A stretch of DNA of 64,000 bases from Corynebacterium sp. (GCF_030532195.1 NZ_JAUNLP010000005.1:62001-126000); one strand, 5' to 3'; shown: positions 7,470-17,127, counted from the first letter of the stretch. Notes: a model not told the origin generated them from the sequence alone. Numbers and translations: made by a program.

Positions 7470-9551
7470 TTAGTTCGGCAGCAGGTCCGGCAGCTTAATC
7501 TCCGGCGGGGTGTTGGCCGGCGGCTTCTCCTCCGGAGTAACGCCCAGGCGGTAGACGCGCAGGGTAACCTCGCCGTTCTTATCAATGCTCGAGCCCGACG
7601 ACGGGCTGGCCTTCTCCACCTTGTCGACCTTCGCCAGGTCCAAAGTGGTGACATCCTCAATGTTGATGGTGCCCGAGAAACCGGCATCGGCCAGAGCGTT
7701 CTGCGCATCGCTGAGGCTGCGGCCTTCCACCTGCGGCATCTTCACCTGATTGCCGCGAGAGACGCGCAGTTCAACAGTGGTGCCGACAGTGAGCTCTTCA
7801 CCCTGTTGCGGAACCTCCACAACAGTACCCTTTTCCTTCTCAGAATCGACTTCCGTGACCTCAACCACAAAGCCGGCGGACTCGAGCGTCGTACGTGCCG
7901 ACTCCAAATTCTGGCCCGTGACATCCGGGACAGTCTTGGTCTCCAGACCGGAGGACACAGTCAGCGTGACCTTCGTGCCCTTCGACACCTGGGAGCCAGC
8001 CGCTGGGGACTGATCAATAACGCTACCGCGTGGAATCTCCTCGTTTGTTTCCTCACGCAGCTTGGAATTGACCACCAGACCGGCGTCCTCCAGCATGCGA
8101 CGAGCATCCTCGGCCTTCTTGTCACGGACATCAGGGACGTTGATCATTTCTGGACCAGAGGAAACTCGCAGTTTAATCCGCGACCCCTCCGGCAGACCAG
8201 AGCCGACACCCGGCTCGGTGGCAATGACCATGTCACGCGGAATGTCCGGATTCGGCTCATCGACGCGGTTGACCACGAAGCCGGCCTGCTCCAGCACCTG
8301 GGTGGCCTCATTGGCAGTCATGCCATTGACCTGCGGAATAGCTACAGTTTCCACCTTCGTGGCATTTTCAAACAACTGGTAGGCACCGTAGCCGACACCA
8401 CCGAGGGCCACTAGTGCTGCAGCAACAAGCGCCACAGTCTTGCCGGTGCTGCGCTTTGGCTTGTCAGAGTTGTCACCCAAATCCGCCGAATCCTCCCCGG
8501 ACTGCGGTGCAGGTGCAGCTGGTTGCGATGACTGCGCCGCCGCCTGCCGTTCCGGCTCCGGCTGCGGGGTAGGCATTGGCCGCGGTGCGGCTGCCTGCGC
8601 AGGTGCGACTGCAGTTTCGGCCTCAGCCGGAGACGCCGGAAGAAACTCGGTGGTCTTGGTGTCGTCGTCATGCGCGCCGTGATGCGCGAGCGCCAGCGGA
8701 TCCTCACCACGTGCGAGACGGCGAAGGTCGGCAGCGAAGTCCTCAGCGGAGTCGTAGCGCTCCATCGGATCCTTCGCCATGGCGGTCAGCAGCACTGCGT
8801 CGAGCGCCTGCGCCGTGCGCGGATCGGTGTCGAGCTGCTGCGACGGGCGCGGCGGCTGATCCTGAACGTGCTGGTAGGCGACGGACAGCGGAGTCTCACC
8901 GGTAAACGGTGGCGTGCCGGTGACGGCTTCGAAAAGCACACAGCCGACAGCGTAAATATCCGAGCGGGCATCGGCGGTCTTGCCGCGCGCCTGCTCCGGC
9001 GAGAGGTACTGCGCGGTACCGAGCACCGCCGCAGTCTGCGTCATTGTCGTGGAATCACCCAACGCGCGGGCAATACCGAAATCCATCACCTTGACCTTGC
9101 CGGTATTGGTCAACATGATGTTGGCCGGCTTGATGTCACGGTGAATAATGCCCGCCTGATGCGATGCCGTCAGCGCGTCACACACCGAGGCCATAATGTC
9201 GGCGGCTTTGCGTGGTGCAAGCTTGCCCTCGCGACGGACGATGTCGCGCAGCGTCTCGCCCTGAATCAGTTCCATGACAATAAACGGCACTCGTCCCATC
9301 GGCGAGTCCGTCTCGCCGGTGTCATACACCGACACGATGGCTGGGTGATTCAGCAGCGCAGAGTTTTTCGCTTCACGACGAAACCTTGCGAGGAAGTTCT
9401 CATCCCGGGCCAAGTCAGCCCTCATCATCTTGACCGCAACCGGGCGGCCAAGCACAGTATCTTCAGCTCGGTAGACATCGGACATGCCTCCAACGCCAAT
9501 GAGCTCACCTAGCCGGTAACGGCCGGAGAGGAGATCGTCATTGCCAGACAT
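7470..9551 (-). CDS. pknB: Ser/Thr protein kinase with PASTA domains, PknB
   Basis: A 693-aa single-pass receptor kinase that senses cell-wall fragments and phosphorylates cell-division and wall-synthesis proteins. The kinase domain spans about residues 12-275: glycine loop GVGGMSDVY, Lys41, HRDIKPAN with Asp139, DFG at 157-159, and an activation loop with TTMTQT. A Pro/Ala-rich juxtamembrane region follows. One membrane helix lies near 375-395 (VALVAAALVALGGVGYGAY). Four extracellular PASTA repeats follow, each starting with a PxVxG/R-type motif (IPQVNG, VPDVRD, VPDVTG, MPQVEG). The C-terminus is Pro-rich (PEEKPPANTPPEIKLPDLL). It is the last gene of the minus-strand cluster, 53 bp after pknA. 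Confidence 0.97.
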   Translation of the reverse strand: MSGNDDLLSGRYRLGELIGVGGMSDVYRAEDTVLGRPVAVKMMRADLARDENFLARFRREAKNSALLNHPAIVSVYDTGETDSPMGRVPFIVMELIQGETLRDIVRREGKLAPRKAADIMASVCDALTASHQAGIIHRDIKPANIMLTNTGKVKVMDFGIARALGDSTTMTQTAAVLGTAQYLSPEQARGKTADARSDIYAVGCVLFEAVTGTPPFTGETPLSVAYQHVQDQPPRPSQQLDTDPRTAQALDAVLLTAMAKDPMERYDSAEDFAADLRRLARGEDPLALAHHGAHDDDTKTTEFLPASPAEAETAVAPAQAAAPRPMPTPQPEPERQAAAQSSQPAAPAPQSGEDSADLGDNSDKPKRSTGKTVALVAAALVALGGVGYGAYQLFENATKVETVAIPQVNGMTANEATQVLEQAGFVVNRVDEPNPDIPRDMVIATEPGVGSGLPEGSRIKLRVSSGPEMINVPDVRDKKAEDARRMLEDAGLVVNSKLREETNEEIPRGSVIDQSPAAGSQVSKGTKVTLTVSSGLETKTVPDVTGQNLESARTTLESAGFVVEVTEVDSEKEKGTVVEVPQQGEELTVGTTVELRVSRGNQVKMPQVEGRSLSDAQNALADAGFSGTINIEDVTTLDLAKVDKVEKASPSSGSSIDKNGEVTLRVYRLGVTPEEKPPANTPPEIKLPDLLPN

Positions 9552-9604
9552 TGCTTGTCAGTCCCTTCGGAAGTCGGTCTACCAAAGCTTCACGTACCAG
9601 AATC

Positions 9605-11212
9605 TTACTGTGCATTTTGCTCCCCCAAGGAATTTCCGCTGCCGCTGCCTTGGTCATTACCGAAACCACCGCCAATATCGATGCCCGGAAGCCCGCCGTT
9701 GCCGCCGGTGCTGGAGTCGTTGCCGCCAGTGGAGCCGCCGCCATCGCCACCATTTCCGTCGCCGGTGCCAGTGCCGTTATCTCCGTTGCCACCGGTGCCG
9801 TAGTCACCGTTGTCGGAGCCGTTATCCTGGCTCGGCTCTGGTGCCTGACCAGTGGAGCCGCCACCATTGCCGTCGCTGTAACCGCCATCATTTCCACCGT
9901 TGCCGCGGTTGCCACCGGAGCCCCAGCCCGAATTGTCTGAACCGGAATTATCGCCGGACCAGCTAGAACCGTCACCGCCGCCAGTTCCGTCCTGGTTGGA
10001 ATCGGTGGTGTCCTCAGTGGTCTGCTCTTGTGACCGGTTTGGAATGTACTGTTGCAAATCCGAGAAGTTCGGCATTGAACCGGTGGTCGACAGGAAGTAG
10101 ACCACCGCAATTGCGCCAGCCAGCAGCACCAGGAGAGTGGCCAGCACAAAGCTGGCACAACCGCAGCCGCAACCACCGCTCTGCTTGGCGGGTTTGCGTG
10201 ACTGCGCAGGTGCGGGTTGTGCAGCTCTCGTCGGCGCCGGCCGCCCAGCAGTAGCAGCAGCTGGCATCGGTGCCGGGGATGGCGGCCTGGTCATGGCACC
10301 GAGTTCCGTAGTCGCCGGGTTGGCGGCATTGGACTGGCGGTGCACAGTTGGCGTGACACCGCGCGGTTGCGGAGGGCGATGCCCTGCACGCACCCGCAGC
10401 ACTGCCTGCGCCAATTCGCGGCCATCGGCATAACGACGCTGCGGATCCTTGCGCAGCATGATTCCAATGAGCTCGCGAATATGCGGATTGACCGTCGGCG
10501 CCAGCGCCGGTGGTGGCTCATTAATGTGTGCCACGGCCACGGCGACCGTGGAGTCACCCTGGAACGGGCGGCTACCGGCCACCATCTCATAGGCCACACA
10601 GCCCAGCGAGTAAATATCCGTCGCCGGAGTGACCTGGCGCCCCTGCGCCTGCTCCGGTGACACATACTGCGCGGTACCCACGACCATGCCGGTGCGTGTC
10701 AGTGGCACGGCTTCCGCGGCCTTGGCAATGCCGAAGTCAGTAATCTTCACTGTGCCTTCAGGCGTGACCAACAGGTTGCCCGGCTTGATGTCGCGGTGCA
10801 CCAAGTTGGCAGCGTGAATAGCTGACAGGCCGTGCGCGGTCTGCTCAAGCACATCGAGTACTAAGTGCTCCGGCAATGTGCGGCGTCGCTGCAGCACCTG
10901 TGAGAGCGACTCGCCACGGATGTACTCCATAACGATATAGCAGGCACCGTGGTTGCCCTCGGCGCTTTCCTGGTAGGTGACAATCTGCACCACATTCGGG
11001 CTGGAGACACTGCGTGCCGCGGAGGCCTCATTGCGGAAGCGCTGACGGAACTCCGGATTGTCGGAGTACTCCTGGTTCAGAAGTTTGATTGCAACCAGTT
11101 TGCCGCTGGAGGTGTCGTCGGCAAGCCATACCGTGGACATACCGCCACGGCCGAGCAGACGGCGCACCTGATATCGCCTGCCGACGATGCGTTGTACTTC
11201 AGTAGCGTCCAT
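9605..11212 (-). CDS. pknA: Ser/Thr protein kinase PknA with long Gly/Asn-rich ectodomain
   Basis: A 535-aa membrane kinase controlling cell shape and division. The kinase domain covers about 14-275: GRGGMSTVW, Lys43, HRDIKPGN with Asp141, and DFG at 159-161. An Ala/Pro-rich linker and an odd GGCGCGCAS motif precede the membrane helix (FVLATLLVLLAGAIAVVYFL). After it come about 130 residues of low-complexity Gly/Asn/Ser/Asp sequence. No PASTA repeats are present. The start is ATG 11212 (MDATEVQRIVGRRYQ), since an in-frame extension reading into pbpA is not protein-like. The start lies just downstream of the pbpA stop, so translation is probably coupled. Confidence 0.96.
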   Translation of the reverse strand: MDATEVQRIVGRRYQVRRLLGRGGMSTVWLADDTSSGKLVAIKLLNQEYSDNPEFRQRFRNEASAARSVSSPNVVQIVTYQESAEGNHGACYIVMEYIRGESLSQVLQRRRTLPEHLVLDVLEQTAHGLSAIHAANLVHRDIKPGNLLVTPEGTVKITDFGIAKAAEAVPLTRTGMVVGTAQYVSPEQAQGRQVTPATDIYSLGCVAYEMVAGSRPFQGDSTVAVAVAHINEPPPALAPTVNPHIRELIGIMLRKDPQRRYADGRELAQAVLRVRAGHRPPQPRGVTPTVHRQSNAANPATTELGAMTRPPSPAPMPAAATAGRPAPTRAAQPAPAQSRKPAKQSGGCGCGCASFVLATLLVLLAGAIAVVYFLSTTGSMPNFSDLQQYIPNRSQEQTTEDTTDSNQDGTGGGDGSSWSGDNSGSDNSGWGSGGNRGNGGNDGGYSDGNGGGSTGQAPEPSQDNGSDNGDYGTGGNGDNGTGTGDGNGGDGGGSTGGNDSSTGGNGGLPGIDIGGGFGNDQGSGSGNSLGEQNAQ

Positions 11213-11214
11213 GA

Positions 11215-12651
11215 TTATCGACCCGCCTGTTCGACCGCGTCGATAACCGCGCGGCCAATCGGGGCGGCGACGGATGCGCCGGTAGCGCCCTGGCCCTGAC
11301 CGCCGCCATTTTCGACGACGACAGCGACAGCGACATCGGCATCCGGTGCAAAGGCGATGTACCACACGTGCGGTGCGTACTCACCGCGGACGGCACCGTG
11401 CTCGGCAGTACCGGTTTTCGATGCAATCCTGGAGCCATTGCCGCCCGAGTGCGACTCGGAGGCGCGCATCAATTCGGTGACCGTCTGGGCAATCTCCGGG
11501 GTGACGGCTTCCTCGGCCTTAATCGGCTTGAAGGACTTAATCTCCGACAGATCGGCCTTGCGTACGGACTTAATAATCTGCGGTTCCATGCGCACGCCAC
11601 CGTTGGCGATCGTCGCGGCGATCATCGCATTGTCCAGCGGCGTGAAAGACACATCGCGCTGACCAATCGAGCTCTGTCCCAGTGCGGACTGATCCGGAAT
11701 CTCGCCGACCGTCGAGGGCTCAACGGGCACGCCCGAATCCTCGTGGGCATCGCCAATGCCGAAGCGTTTTGCGACGTCCTTGAGAGCATCCGCACCATTT
11801 TGCATGCCGAGCTCCGCAAACGCGGTGTTGCACGACCGTGCGAAAGCGTTGCGCAGCGTGGTGGTCGCACCACCACACGTCGAACCGCCGTAGTTCTCCA
11901 GCGTGGTGGTGGTATCCGGCAGCGTGATCTGAGGCGCGCCGGTGACAGATGTCTCCGGGGTTGCGCCATTTTCCAGCGCGGCGACCGTGGTGAGCACCTT
12001 GAAGGTCGAGCCCGGGGGCAGTGGACGCTGCGTGGCGTGATTGAGCAGCGGAGCATCCTCATTGGTGCTCAGGTTCTGCCAGGCGGCCTCATCGCCGGCG
12101 ACGACATCGTTCGGGTTGAACGACGGCGTGGAGGCCATCGCGAGAATTTCACCCGTCGATGGGCGAACGGCAACGGCCGAGCCGACATAGCCGCGCTCCG
12201 CCAGCTGTCGGTACGCGGTCAGCTGAGCATTGGGAATCAAGGTCAGTTCCGTGGACGCGCCGGAGGGCTTCTTACCGGTGAGCGTATCGATGGCGCGCGA
12301 GGTCAGCAGCGATGGATCGGACCCGTTCAAGATGTCATTTTGCGAACGCTCGATTCCGGCCGAGCCGTAGATGTCTGATAAGTAGCCGACAACGGGGGCG
12401 TACGCCTCGGGGTCGGTGTCATAGGAGCGGTCGTAGAGGTCGTTGTCGTTTTTCACCGAGTGCGCCAGGATGGCACCGTCGGTGGTAATCTGCCCGCGCG
12501 GTTTCGACTTCTCTTCCAGGAACTGTCGACTATTCAGCGGGTTGTTGGCGTACTTATCCTCCTGGAAACCCTGGATAAAGGTCAGGTTCGCCAGCAGCAG
12601 AGCAAAGAGGCCAAGAACGACCACGAAGATCTGTCGGATGGTCTTGTTCAT
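11215..12651 (-). CDS. pbpA: penicillin-binding protein A (class B transpeptidase)
   Basis: A 478-aa D,D-transpeptidase that cross-links peptidoglycan with the RodA glycosyltransferase. An N-terminal membrane anchor lies at about 7-25. The dimerisation domain follows, then the penicillin-binding domain with the active-site motifs STFK (Ser215), SCN (273-275) and KTGT (412-415). The position between rodA and pknA is conserved in actinobacteria. The start is 2 bp from the rodA stop, so the pair is co-translated. Phosphorylation by the neighbouring kinases is known for the mycobacterial homologue and is only inferred here. Confidence 0.97.
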   Translation of the reverse strand: MNKTIRQIFVVVLGLFALLLANLTFIQGFQEDKYANNPLNSRQFLEEKSKPRGQITTDGAILAHSVKNDNDLYDRSYDTDPEAYAPVVGYLSDIYGSAGIERSQNDILNGSDPSLLTSRAIDTLTGKKPSGASTELTLIPNAQLTAYRQLAERGYVGSAVAVRPSTGEILAMASTPSFNPNDVVAGDEAAWQNLSTNEDAPLLNHATQRPLPPGSTFKVLTTVAALENGATPETSVTGAPQITLPDTTTTLENYGGSTCGGATTTLRNAFARSCNTAFAELGMQNGADALKDVAKRFGIGDAHEDSGVPVEPSTVGEIPDQSALGQSSIGQRDVSFTPLDNAMIAATIANGGVRMEPQIIKSVRKADLSEIKSFKPIKAEEAVTPEIAQTVTELMRASESHSGGNGSRIASKTGTAEHGAVRGEYAPHVWYIAFAPDADVAVAVVVENGGGQGQGATGASVAAPIGRAVIDAVEQAGR

Positions 12652-12653
12652 AC

Positions 12654-14000
12654 TTACTGGTTCACCTCCTCGGCGACGGGTTCAGGATTGCTGGTGTGGA
12701 TGCCCCAGGGGCGATTGGCCTCATCGGAGATTCGCAGCACGATAGCCAACAGGATGTAGTTGGCAAGCAGTGAGGAACCACCTGCAGACATAAACGGAGT
12801 TGTCAGGCCAGTCAGTGGCATCAGCTTAGAGACACCGGCGACAACGACGAACAACTGGATTGCAATGGAGAATCCCACACCGGCGGCCAGCAGCTTGCCG
12901 AAGGAATCCCGCACCGCCAGGCTGGCCGAAATTGCGCGGGAAACCAGGATTGCAAATAGCAGCAAGATGGCGCTGAGACCGACGAAGCCAAGTTCCTCAC
13001 CGAAGGCCGGGAGGATGAAGTCGGAGTGTGCCACCGGGATGTTCTGCGGGTAGCCCTGGCCCAATCCGGTGCCGCCAATGCCGCCCCAGCTCATGCCGAA
13101 CAGGCCCTGCGAAAGCTGGTAGCCGCCATCGTTGTAAGAACCCAATGGATCCAAGAAGTGCGCCACTCGGGCTTGAATTTTGTCTGAAATCAGATAGACA
13201 CCGACCCCGCCGATGCTCACCAGTACCAGACCGATAATCAGCCAAGAGCCACGTCCAGTCGCGGCGTAGAGCATTGCCAGCACAGTGCCGAAGAGCACCA
13301 GCGCCGGGCCAAAGTCATTCTGCAGCGCCATGATGATAGTTGCGATACCCCAGATCAACAGAATGGGGCCGAGGTCGCGGACACGCGGGAAATCGATACC
13401 CAGGACATGCTTGCCGGCGACGTTGAACAGCGAGCGCTTATTCACCAGCAACTGCGCGAAGAAAATCATCAGCAGTACCTTGGCGAACTCGCCCGGCTGC
13501 ATGGAAAACGGGCCGATGGAAATCCAAATGCGCGCATCCGACTCAATTGACGACGGCCACACCAGTGGCAGTGCCAGCAGAATCAGGCCGACCAACCCCA
13601 GAAGGTACGAATACCTCGACAGGGAGCGATGATCACGCAGCGCAATGATGACGGCAATGAACAGCGCTACACCGAGGATGGTCCACATAATCTGGTTTGT
13701 CGCCAGCGAGGTGTCATTGGCCAAATCCAGGCGGTGAATCATCACCAACCCCAACGCATTGAGGGTTGCTGCAACCGGCAGCATCACCTGGTCTGCGTGC
13801 GGGGCCACAAACGTCAGCGTGATGTGTGCCGCGGAAAACACCAGGATGAACCCGCCGATGATGTAGAGCACGTCGGAGGTCAATACGTTGCCCTGAGCAA
13901 GCTCCAGCGAAATCAGTGCCAAAAGCAACAATCCCGCTGACAGCAGCAGCAGGAGCATTTCCTTGATTCGAAGCGGTCGCTTCGCTGTAGTTTCACTCAT
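12654..14000 (-). CDS. rodA: RodA/FtsW-type peptidoglycan glycosyltransferase (SEDS)
   Basis: A 448-aa polytopic membrane protein of the SEDS family that polymerises lipid II. About ten or more hydrophobic helices are seen. Family signatures include LRDHRSLSRYSYLLG, WISIGPFSMQPGEFAK and the periplasmic GSYNDGGYQLSQGLFGMSWGG. The end has PFMSAGGSSLLANY. Its neighbours pbpA and pstP place it in the elongation machinery. Its start overlaps the pstP stop by 4 bp. Confidence 0.97.
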   Translation of the reverse strand: MSETTAKRPLRIKEMLLLLLSAGLLLLALISLELAQGNVLTSDVLYIIGGFILVFSAAHITLTFVAPHADQVMLPVAATLNALGLVMIHRLDLANDTSLATNQIMWTILGVALFIAVIIALRDHRSLSRYSYLLGLVGLILLALPLVWPSSIESDARIWISIGPFSMQPGEFAKVLLMIFFAQLLVNKRSLFNVAGKHVLGIDFPRVRDLGPILLIWGIATIIMALQNDFGPALVLFGTVLAMLYAATGRGSWLIIGLVLVSIGGVGVYLISDKIQARVAHFLDPLGSYNDGGYQLSQGLFGMSWGGIGGTGLGQGYPQNIPVAHSDFILPAFGEELGFVGLSAILLLFAILVSRAISASLAVRDSFGKLLAAGVGFSIAIQLFVVVAGVSKLMPLTGLTTPFMSAGGSSLLANYILLAIVLRISDEANRPWGIHTSNPEPVAEEVNQ

Positions 14001-15421
14001 TTGTGCACCTGCCTACAGTTGACGCCCGGTTTCGAGCCCAGCTTGTCGTCCTTCTTGTCAGCTGGCTTTGCGTTGTCCCTGTTCGTGTTCTTATTGGCCT
14101 TGTTGTCGGCCGCAGTGCTGTCTGCACCGTTACCGTCTGCACCGTCGCCATCTTCAGACAGCGAGAAGCACACCGGCAGGGCCGAATCAGCAAGACGGCC
14201 AATCTGCTCACTGACTCCGTCGTAGGAGTCCGCGGGCAGACCATCCAGCGAGCTACGAGCCGCGGGGGAGAGGTCCTCCGGCGTCATGATGTGACAGTTG
14301 ACCTTCTCCTTCGGCGTACCCGCCGGCGGCAGTTGCACCTTGTTGTCATCGGTCAGACAGATGAACTGGTGCGGCTCCTGCAGCGCGACGCCGAGAATCG
14401 AACCCGGCACACCGTGCATCAGCTGCACCTCGCCATCGACCACCGCCAGGTGGTACATCGACTCCTTTTTCTGCCAGCCCCAAATGCCGATGCCGACGAG
14501 CCCGACAAGTAGCACCACGACCACCGAGACAACTAGCCAAGCACCCTTGGCCTTCTTTTTCTCCGGCTCCGCCGTCACCGCAATTTCCTGCGACTTCCGC
14601 GGACGCAGCGCCGCCGCACGGCCCGCCGCGGTATCGGGGCGGGGCAGTTCCTCCTCCGTGCCCTGCAAGGCACCGGCCAGTGCCGGCTCATACGGCGTGC
14701 GTGTCGACGAATCCACCACATCGGCAACCACCACGGTGATGTTATCGGGGCCGCCTGAGCGCAATGCGTAATCGATAAGCTTCGCCGCGGCTTCATCCGG
14801 AGTGCCCTCGGAGAGGACTTCCCTGATGGTGTCCGCTGAGACCGGATCGGACAGGCCATCCGAGCACAAGAGGTAGCGATCGCCCTCATGGACATCGCGG
14901 TAAGACAAAGTAGGCTCCACCGGACGACCGGTAAGAGCCTTCAAGATCAGTGAGCGCTGCGGATGGATGGCAGCTTCTTCTTCGGTGAGATTGCCCTCAT
15001 CCACAAGAGACTGCACATAGGTGTCATCGCGAGTAATGCGAATCAGCTCACCATCGCGGAGGAGATAACCGCGGGAGTCACCGACATGGCAGAGGCCCAG
15101 GCGAGTGCCGTCGAAAAGCAGCGCCGTGAGCGTCGTGCCCATGCCCTGTGTCGACGGATTTTCTGCGATTTCATCGGCGATGGAGTTGTTGCCCTCGATG
15201 CAGGCGTTGCGGAGGGATTCCAGCAGGTCCTCATCCGGCTGATCATTGTCCAGCCGGGAGACGGCGGCAATCATCAACTGGGATGCGATTTCACCGGCGG
15301 CGTGGCCTCCCATGCCGTCGGCAAGCGCGAGGAGACGCGAACCCGCATACGCGGAGTCCTCGTTGTTCTGTCGGATTAGGCCTCGGTCAGAGCGGGCCGT
15401 GTAATTCAGTGCAAGACTCAT
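13997..15421 (-). CDS. pstP: PP2C-type Ser/Thr protein phosphatase PstP
   Basis: A 474-aa membrane phosphatase that reverses PknA/PknB phosphorylation. The PPM domain is at about 1-235: SDRGLIRQNNEDS, ALADGMGGHAAGE with metal-binding Asp and Gly, LLCSDGLSD and GGPDNITVVVADV. A linker follows, then a membrane helix near 293-317 (WLVVSVVVVLLVGLVGIGIWG) and a roughly 155-residue extracellular part ending in an Asn/Asp/Lys-rich tail. The 4-bp overlaps with both fhaB and rodA show tight coupling. Confidence 0.97.
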   Translation of the reverse strand: MSLALNYTARSDRGLIRQNNEDSAYAGSRLLALADGMGGHAAGEIASQLMIAAVSRLDNDQPDEDLLESLRNACIEGNNSIADEIAENPSTQGMGTTLTALLFDGTRLGLCHVGDSRGYLLRDGELIRITRDDTYVQSLVDEGNLTEEEAAIHPQRSLILKALTGRPVEPTLSYRDVHEGDRYLLCSDGLSDPVSADTIREVLSEGTPDEAAAKLIDYALRSGGPDNITVVVADVVDSSTRTPYEPALAGALQGTEEELPRPDTAAGRAAALRPRKSQEIAVTAEPEKKKAKGAWLVVSVVVVLLVGLVGIGIWGWQKKESMYHLAVVDGEVQLMHGVPGSILGVALQEPHQFICLTDDNKVQLPPAGTPKEKVNCHIMTPEDLSPAARSSLDGLPADSYDGVSEQIGRLADSALPVCFSLSEDGDGADGNGADSTAADNKANKNTNRDNAKPADKKDDKLGSKPGVNCRQVHK

Positions 15422-15879
15422 GGTTGCAACCTCAGTGTCGTACGGCCAATGCGAAATTCCATGCCCGGAGCGAGACGCTCGGGCTGTTCGACGCGCTGAC
15501 CATTGAGGAATGTGCCGTTACGCGAATCCAGATCCTCCAAGTACCAGTCCCCATCGCGGTTGATGACGCGCGCATGCTGCGCCGAGGCAAAGTCGTCATT
15601 GAGGACGAATGCACAGGACTCAGAGCGACCGATGGTGATATCGCGTTGATTGTCCAAGTTCATGCGCGAACCCGCCAGCGGCCCCGAGGTGACAAGGAGC
15701 TGACGTGGAGTCTGTGAGCGCTGAAAACGCTTGGCCGGCGCACTGCTGCTCTGACGAACTGGGCGCAGTGTGGCCGAGCCTGTTGTTTCTGTACGCAGGG
15801 TGCGCAGCGTCATCCAAATGAAGAACCACAGGACTACCAGCACACCGATGCGCGAAAGCAGAAAAACGATAGCTTCCAC
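15418..15879 (-). CDS. fhaB: FHA domain protein FhaB (FipA)
   Basis: A 153-aa membrane-anchored phosphothreonine reader. The N-terminal helix is IVFLLSRIGVLVVLWFFIW. The C-terminal FHA domain has the motifs ITIGRSESCAFVLNDDFASAQHARV and LEDLDSRNGTFLNG. I choose GTG 15879, which gives the normal FhaB length and has a strong AAGGAGG upstream. A longer frame to 15930 is possible but lacks support. Its stop overlaps the pstP start by 4 bp. Known homologues bind phosphorylated partners at the septum. Confidence 0.93.
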   Translation of the reverse strand: MEAIVFLLSRIGVLVVLWFFIWMTLRTLRTETTGSATLRPVRQSSSAPAKRFQRSQTPRQLLVTSGPLAGSRMNLDNQRDITIGRSESCAFVLNDDFASAQHARVINRDGDWYLEDLDSRNGTFLNGQRVEQPERLAPGMEFRIGRTTLRLQP

Positions 15880-16002
15880 GTCTCCAGGAACCTCCTTATA
15901 TAGAGCGGGTGAGTTCGCAGCCGAACACACGAACGCAATTATTCCAGGAATGTGCCAGCAAACCTAGGGAAAGCGACGCTTGAACCTGGCGAACCTCACT
16001 AA

Positions 16003-16899
16003 TTAGCGAATCTGAACTTCGAGGACCGAGTGTCCCAGCGAAATCTCATCACCGTCGGCCAACAGCCAGTTTTCAATTGGCTCACCGTTGACGATAGTTC
16101 CGTTGGTCGAGTGCAGATCGACGAGCACAGCATCCTGGCCATCCCAGGTGATTTCCGCGTGCTGGCGGGAAACGCCAGTGTCCGGCAGGCGGAAATCCGA
16201 GGCAGTGCCGCGGCCGATGATGTTGGAGCCGTGGCGAACCTCAAAGACACGGGAAGAGCCGTCCTGCAGCAGCAGGGTGACAGTCTTCTCCTGCGGTGCC
16301 GAGTCGCCCTGGCCGGGTGCGACCAGCTGCGTGTCCGCCTCTGACTCATCGACCGGAGCCGGGCGGGAGGCGGTTGGGAACTCCTCCGAGGCTGGTTCTG
16401 GGTGATAGGCGGCGGAAGTTTCGGCTGCCTGCGCGGCGTCGGAGTGATCCTGAGAGTCGTTCTCAGCGGTATCAGCGATCTCATCGCTGAGAGGCACGAA
16501 CTCTGAAGAGCCGACGGAGTCTTCAGTAAACGTGCTGGCGGTCTTGAGCTGACCGGTGTGCAGCGTCTCTACAGCCTGCAGGTGCACACTGATAGAACCT
16601 GTGAAGCCCCAGCCGTTGTTGCGGCAGTAGCGCGTCATGCGATCTGCCAACTGGTTTGGCAAATTCGGTTCGGCGACCGAGAGGTTTTTGTAGTCCGCGA
16701 TGCTAATACCAATACGGAAGTCGTTGGGAGCCAAGTACTGACCGTTGGCGTCCTGCATCAGGAAGTCCTCAATTTCCTGCTTCAGGCATTCTTCTAACTC
16801 ATTCGGGACAACCTTGCCGCCGAACACGCGCGCGAAGCCGTTGTCGAGCCCGCGCTGGAGCGAGCTGTCAAGCTTGCGGATGCGTCCTAGGAAATCCAT
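16003..16899 (-). CDS. fhaA: FHA domain protein FhaA (DUF3662 + FHA)
   Basis: A 298-aa protein and the first gene of the cluster. The N-terminal DUF3662 domain (about 1-120) begins MDFLGRIRKLDSSLQRGLDNGFARVFGG. A disordered acidic linker carries several Thr/Ser that could be kinase targets. The C-terminal FHA domain (about 205-298) has NIIGRGTASDFRLPDTGVSRQHAEI and LHSTNGTIVNG. In mycobacteria FhaA links the kinases to MurJ/PBPs; that role here is inferred. A 123-bp gap separates it from fhaB, so an internal promoter is possible. Confidence 0.95.
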   Translation of the reverse strand: MDFLGRIRKLDSSLQRGLDNGFARVFGGKVVPNELEECLKQEIEDFLMQDANGQYLAPNDFRIGISIADYKNLSVAEPNLPNQLADRMTRYCRNNGWGFTGSISVHLQAVETLHTGQLKTASTFTEDSVGSSEFVPLSDEIADTAENDSQDHSDAAQAAETSAAYHPEPASEEFPTASRPAPVDESEADTQLVAPGQGDSAPQEKTVTLLLQDGSSRVFEVRHGSNIIGRGTASDFRLPDTGVSRQHAEITWDGQDAVLVDLHSTNGTIVNGEPIENWLLADGDEISLGHSVLEVQIR

Positions 16900-16985
16900 A
16901 TGACTTAAGAAATTCGCCTTCTCCCGCCATGTGGTGGCGGGTTGGTGTTAAAAATGTGCTCGAAAAATTATTAGTTCTTAGCAAC

Positions 16986-16991
16986 AGTATA
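16986..16991 (-). promoter_or_regulatory. candidate -10 element of the fhaA-pknB cluster
   Basis: TATACT on the minus strand, 87 bp upstream of the fhaA ATG. The -35 is not convincing, as is common in corynebacteria. The gap 16900-17240 has no gene. It holds this element, a 12-bp tandem repeat at 17087 and the upstream region of tRNA-Leu. Confidence 0.4.
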
Positions 16992-17086
16992 GAGCCCTGC
17001 ACCTTTAGTTGAGGGCTAGCAATTGCTGGGAACTACTAAGGATTATCGAATAATGGTGCAAGTATAGGGGGATCACGCGGCATTTT

Positions 17087-17127
17087 GGCAGTTGTGTTGG
17101 CTGTTGTGTTTGCTGTTGTGTTTGCAG
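17087..17127. repeat. 12-bp tandem repeat, three copies
   Basis: GGCAGTTGTGTT, GGCTGTTGTGTT and TGCTGTTGTGTT follow each other at 17087, 17099 and 17111, and a fourth partial copy starts at 17123. On the plus strand it could encode the micro-peptide MAVVLAVVFAVVFAAGERKH plus five residues from TTG 17085, but there is no convincing ribosome site. Confidence 0.6.
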
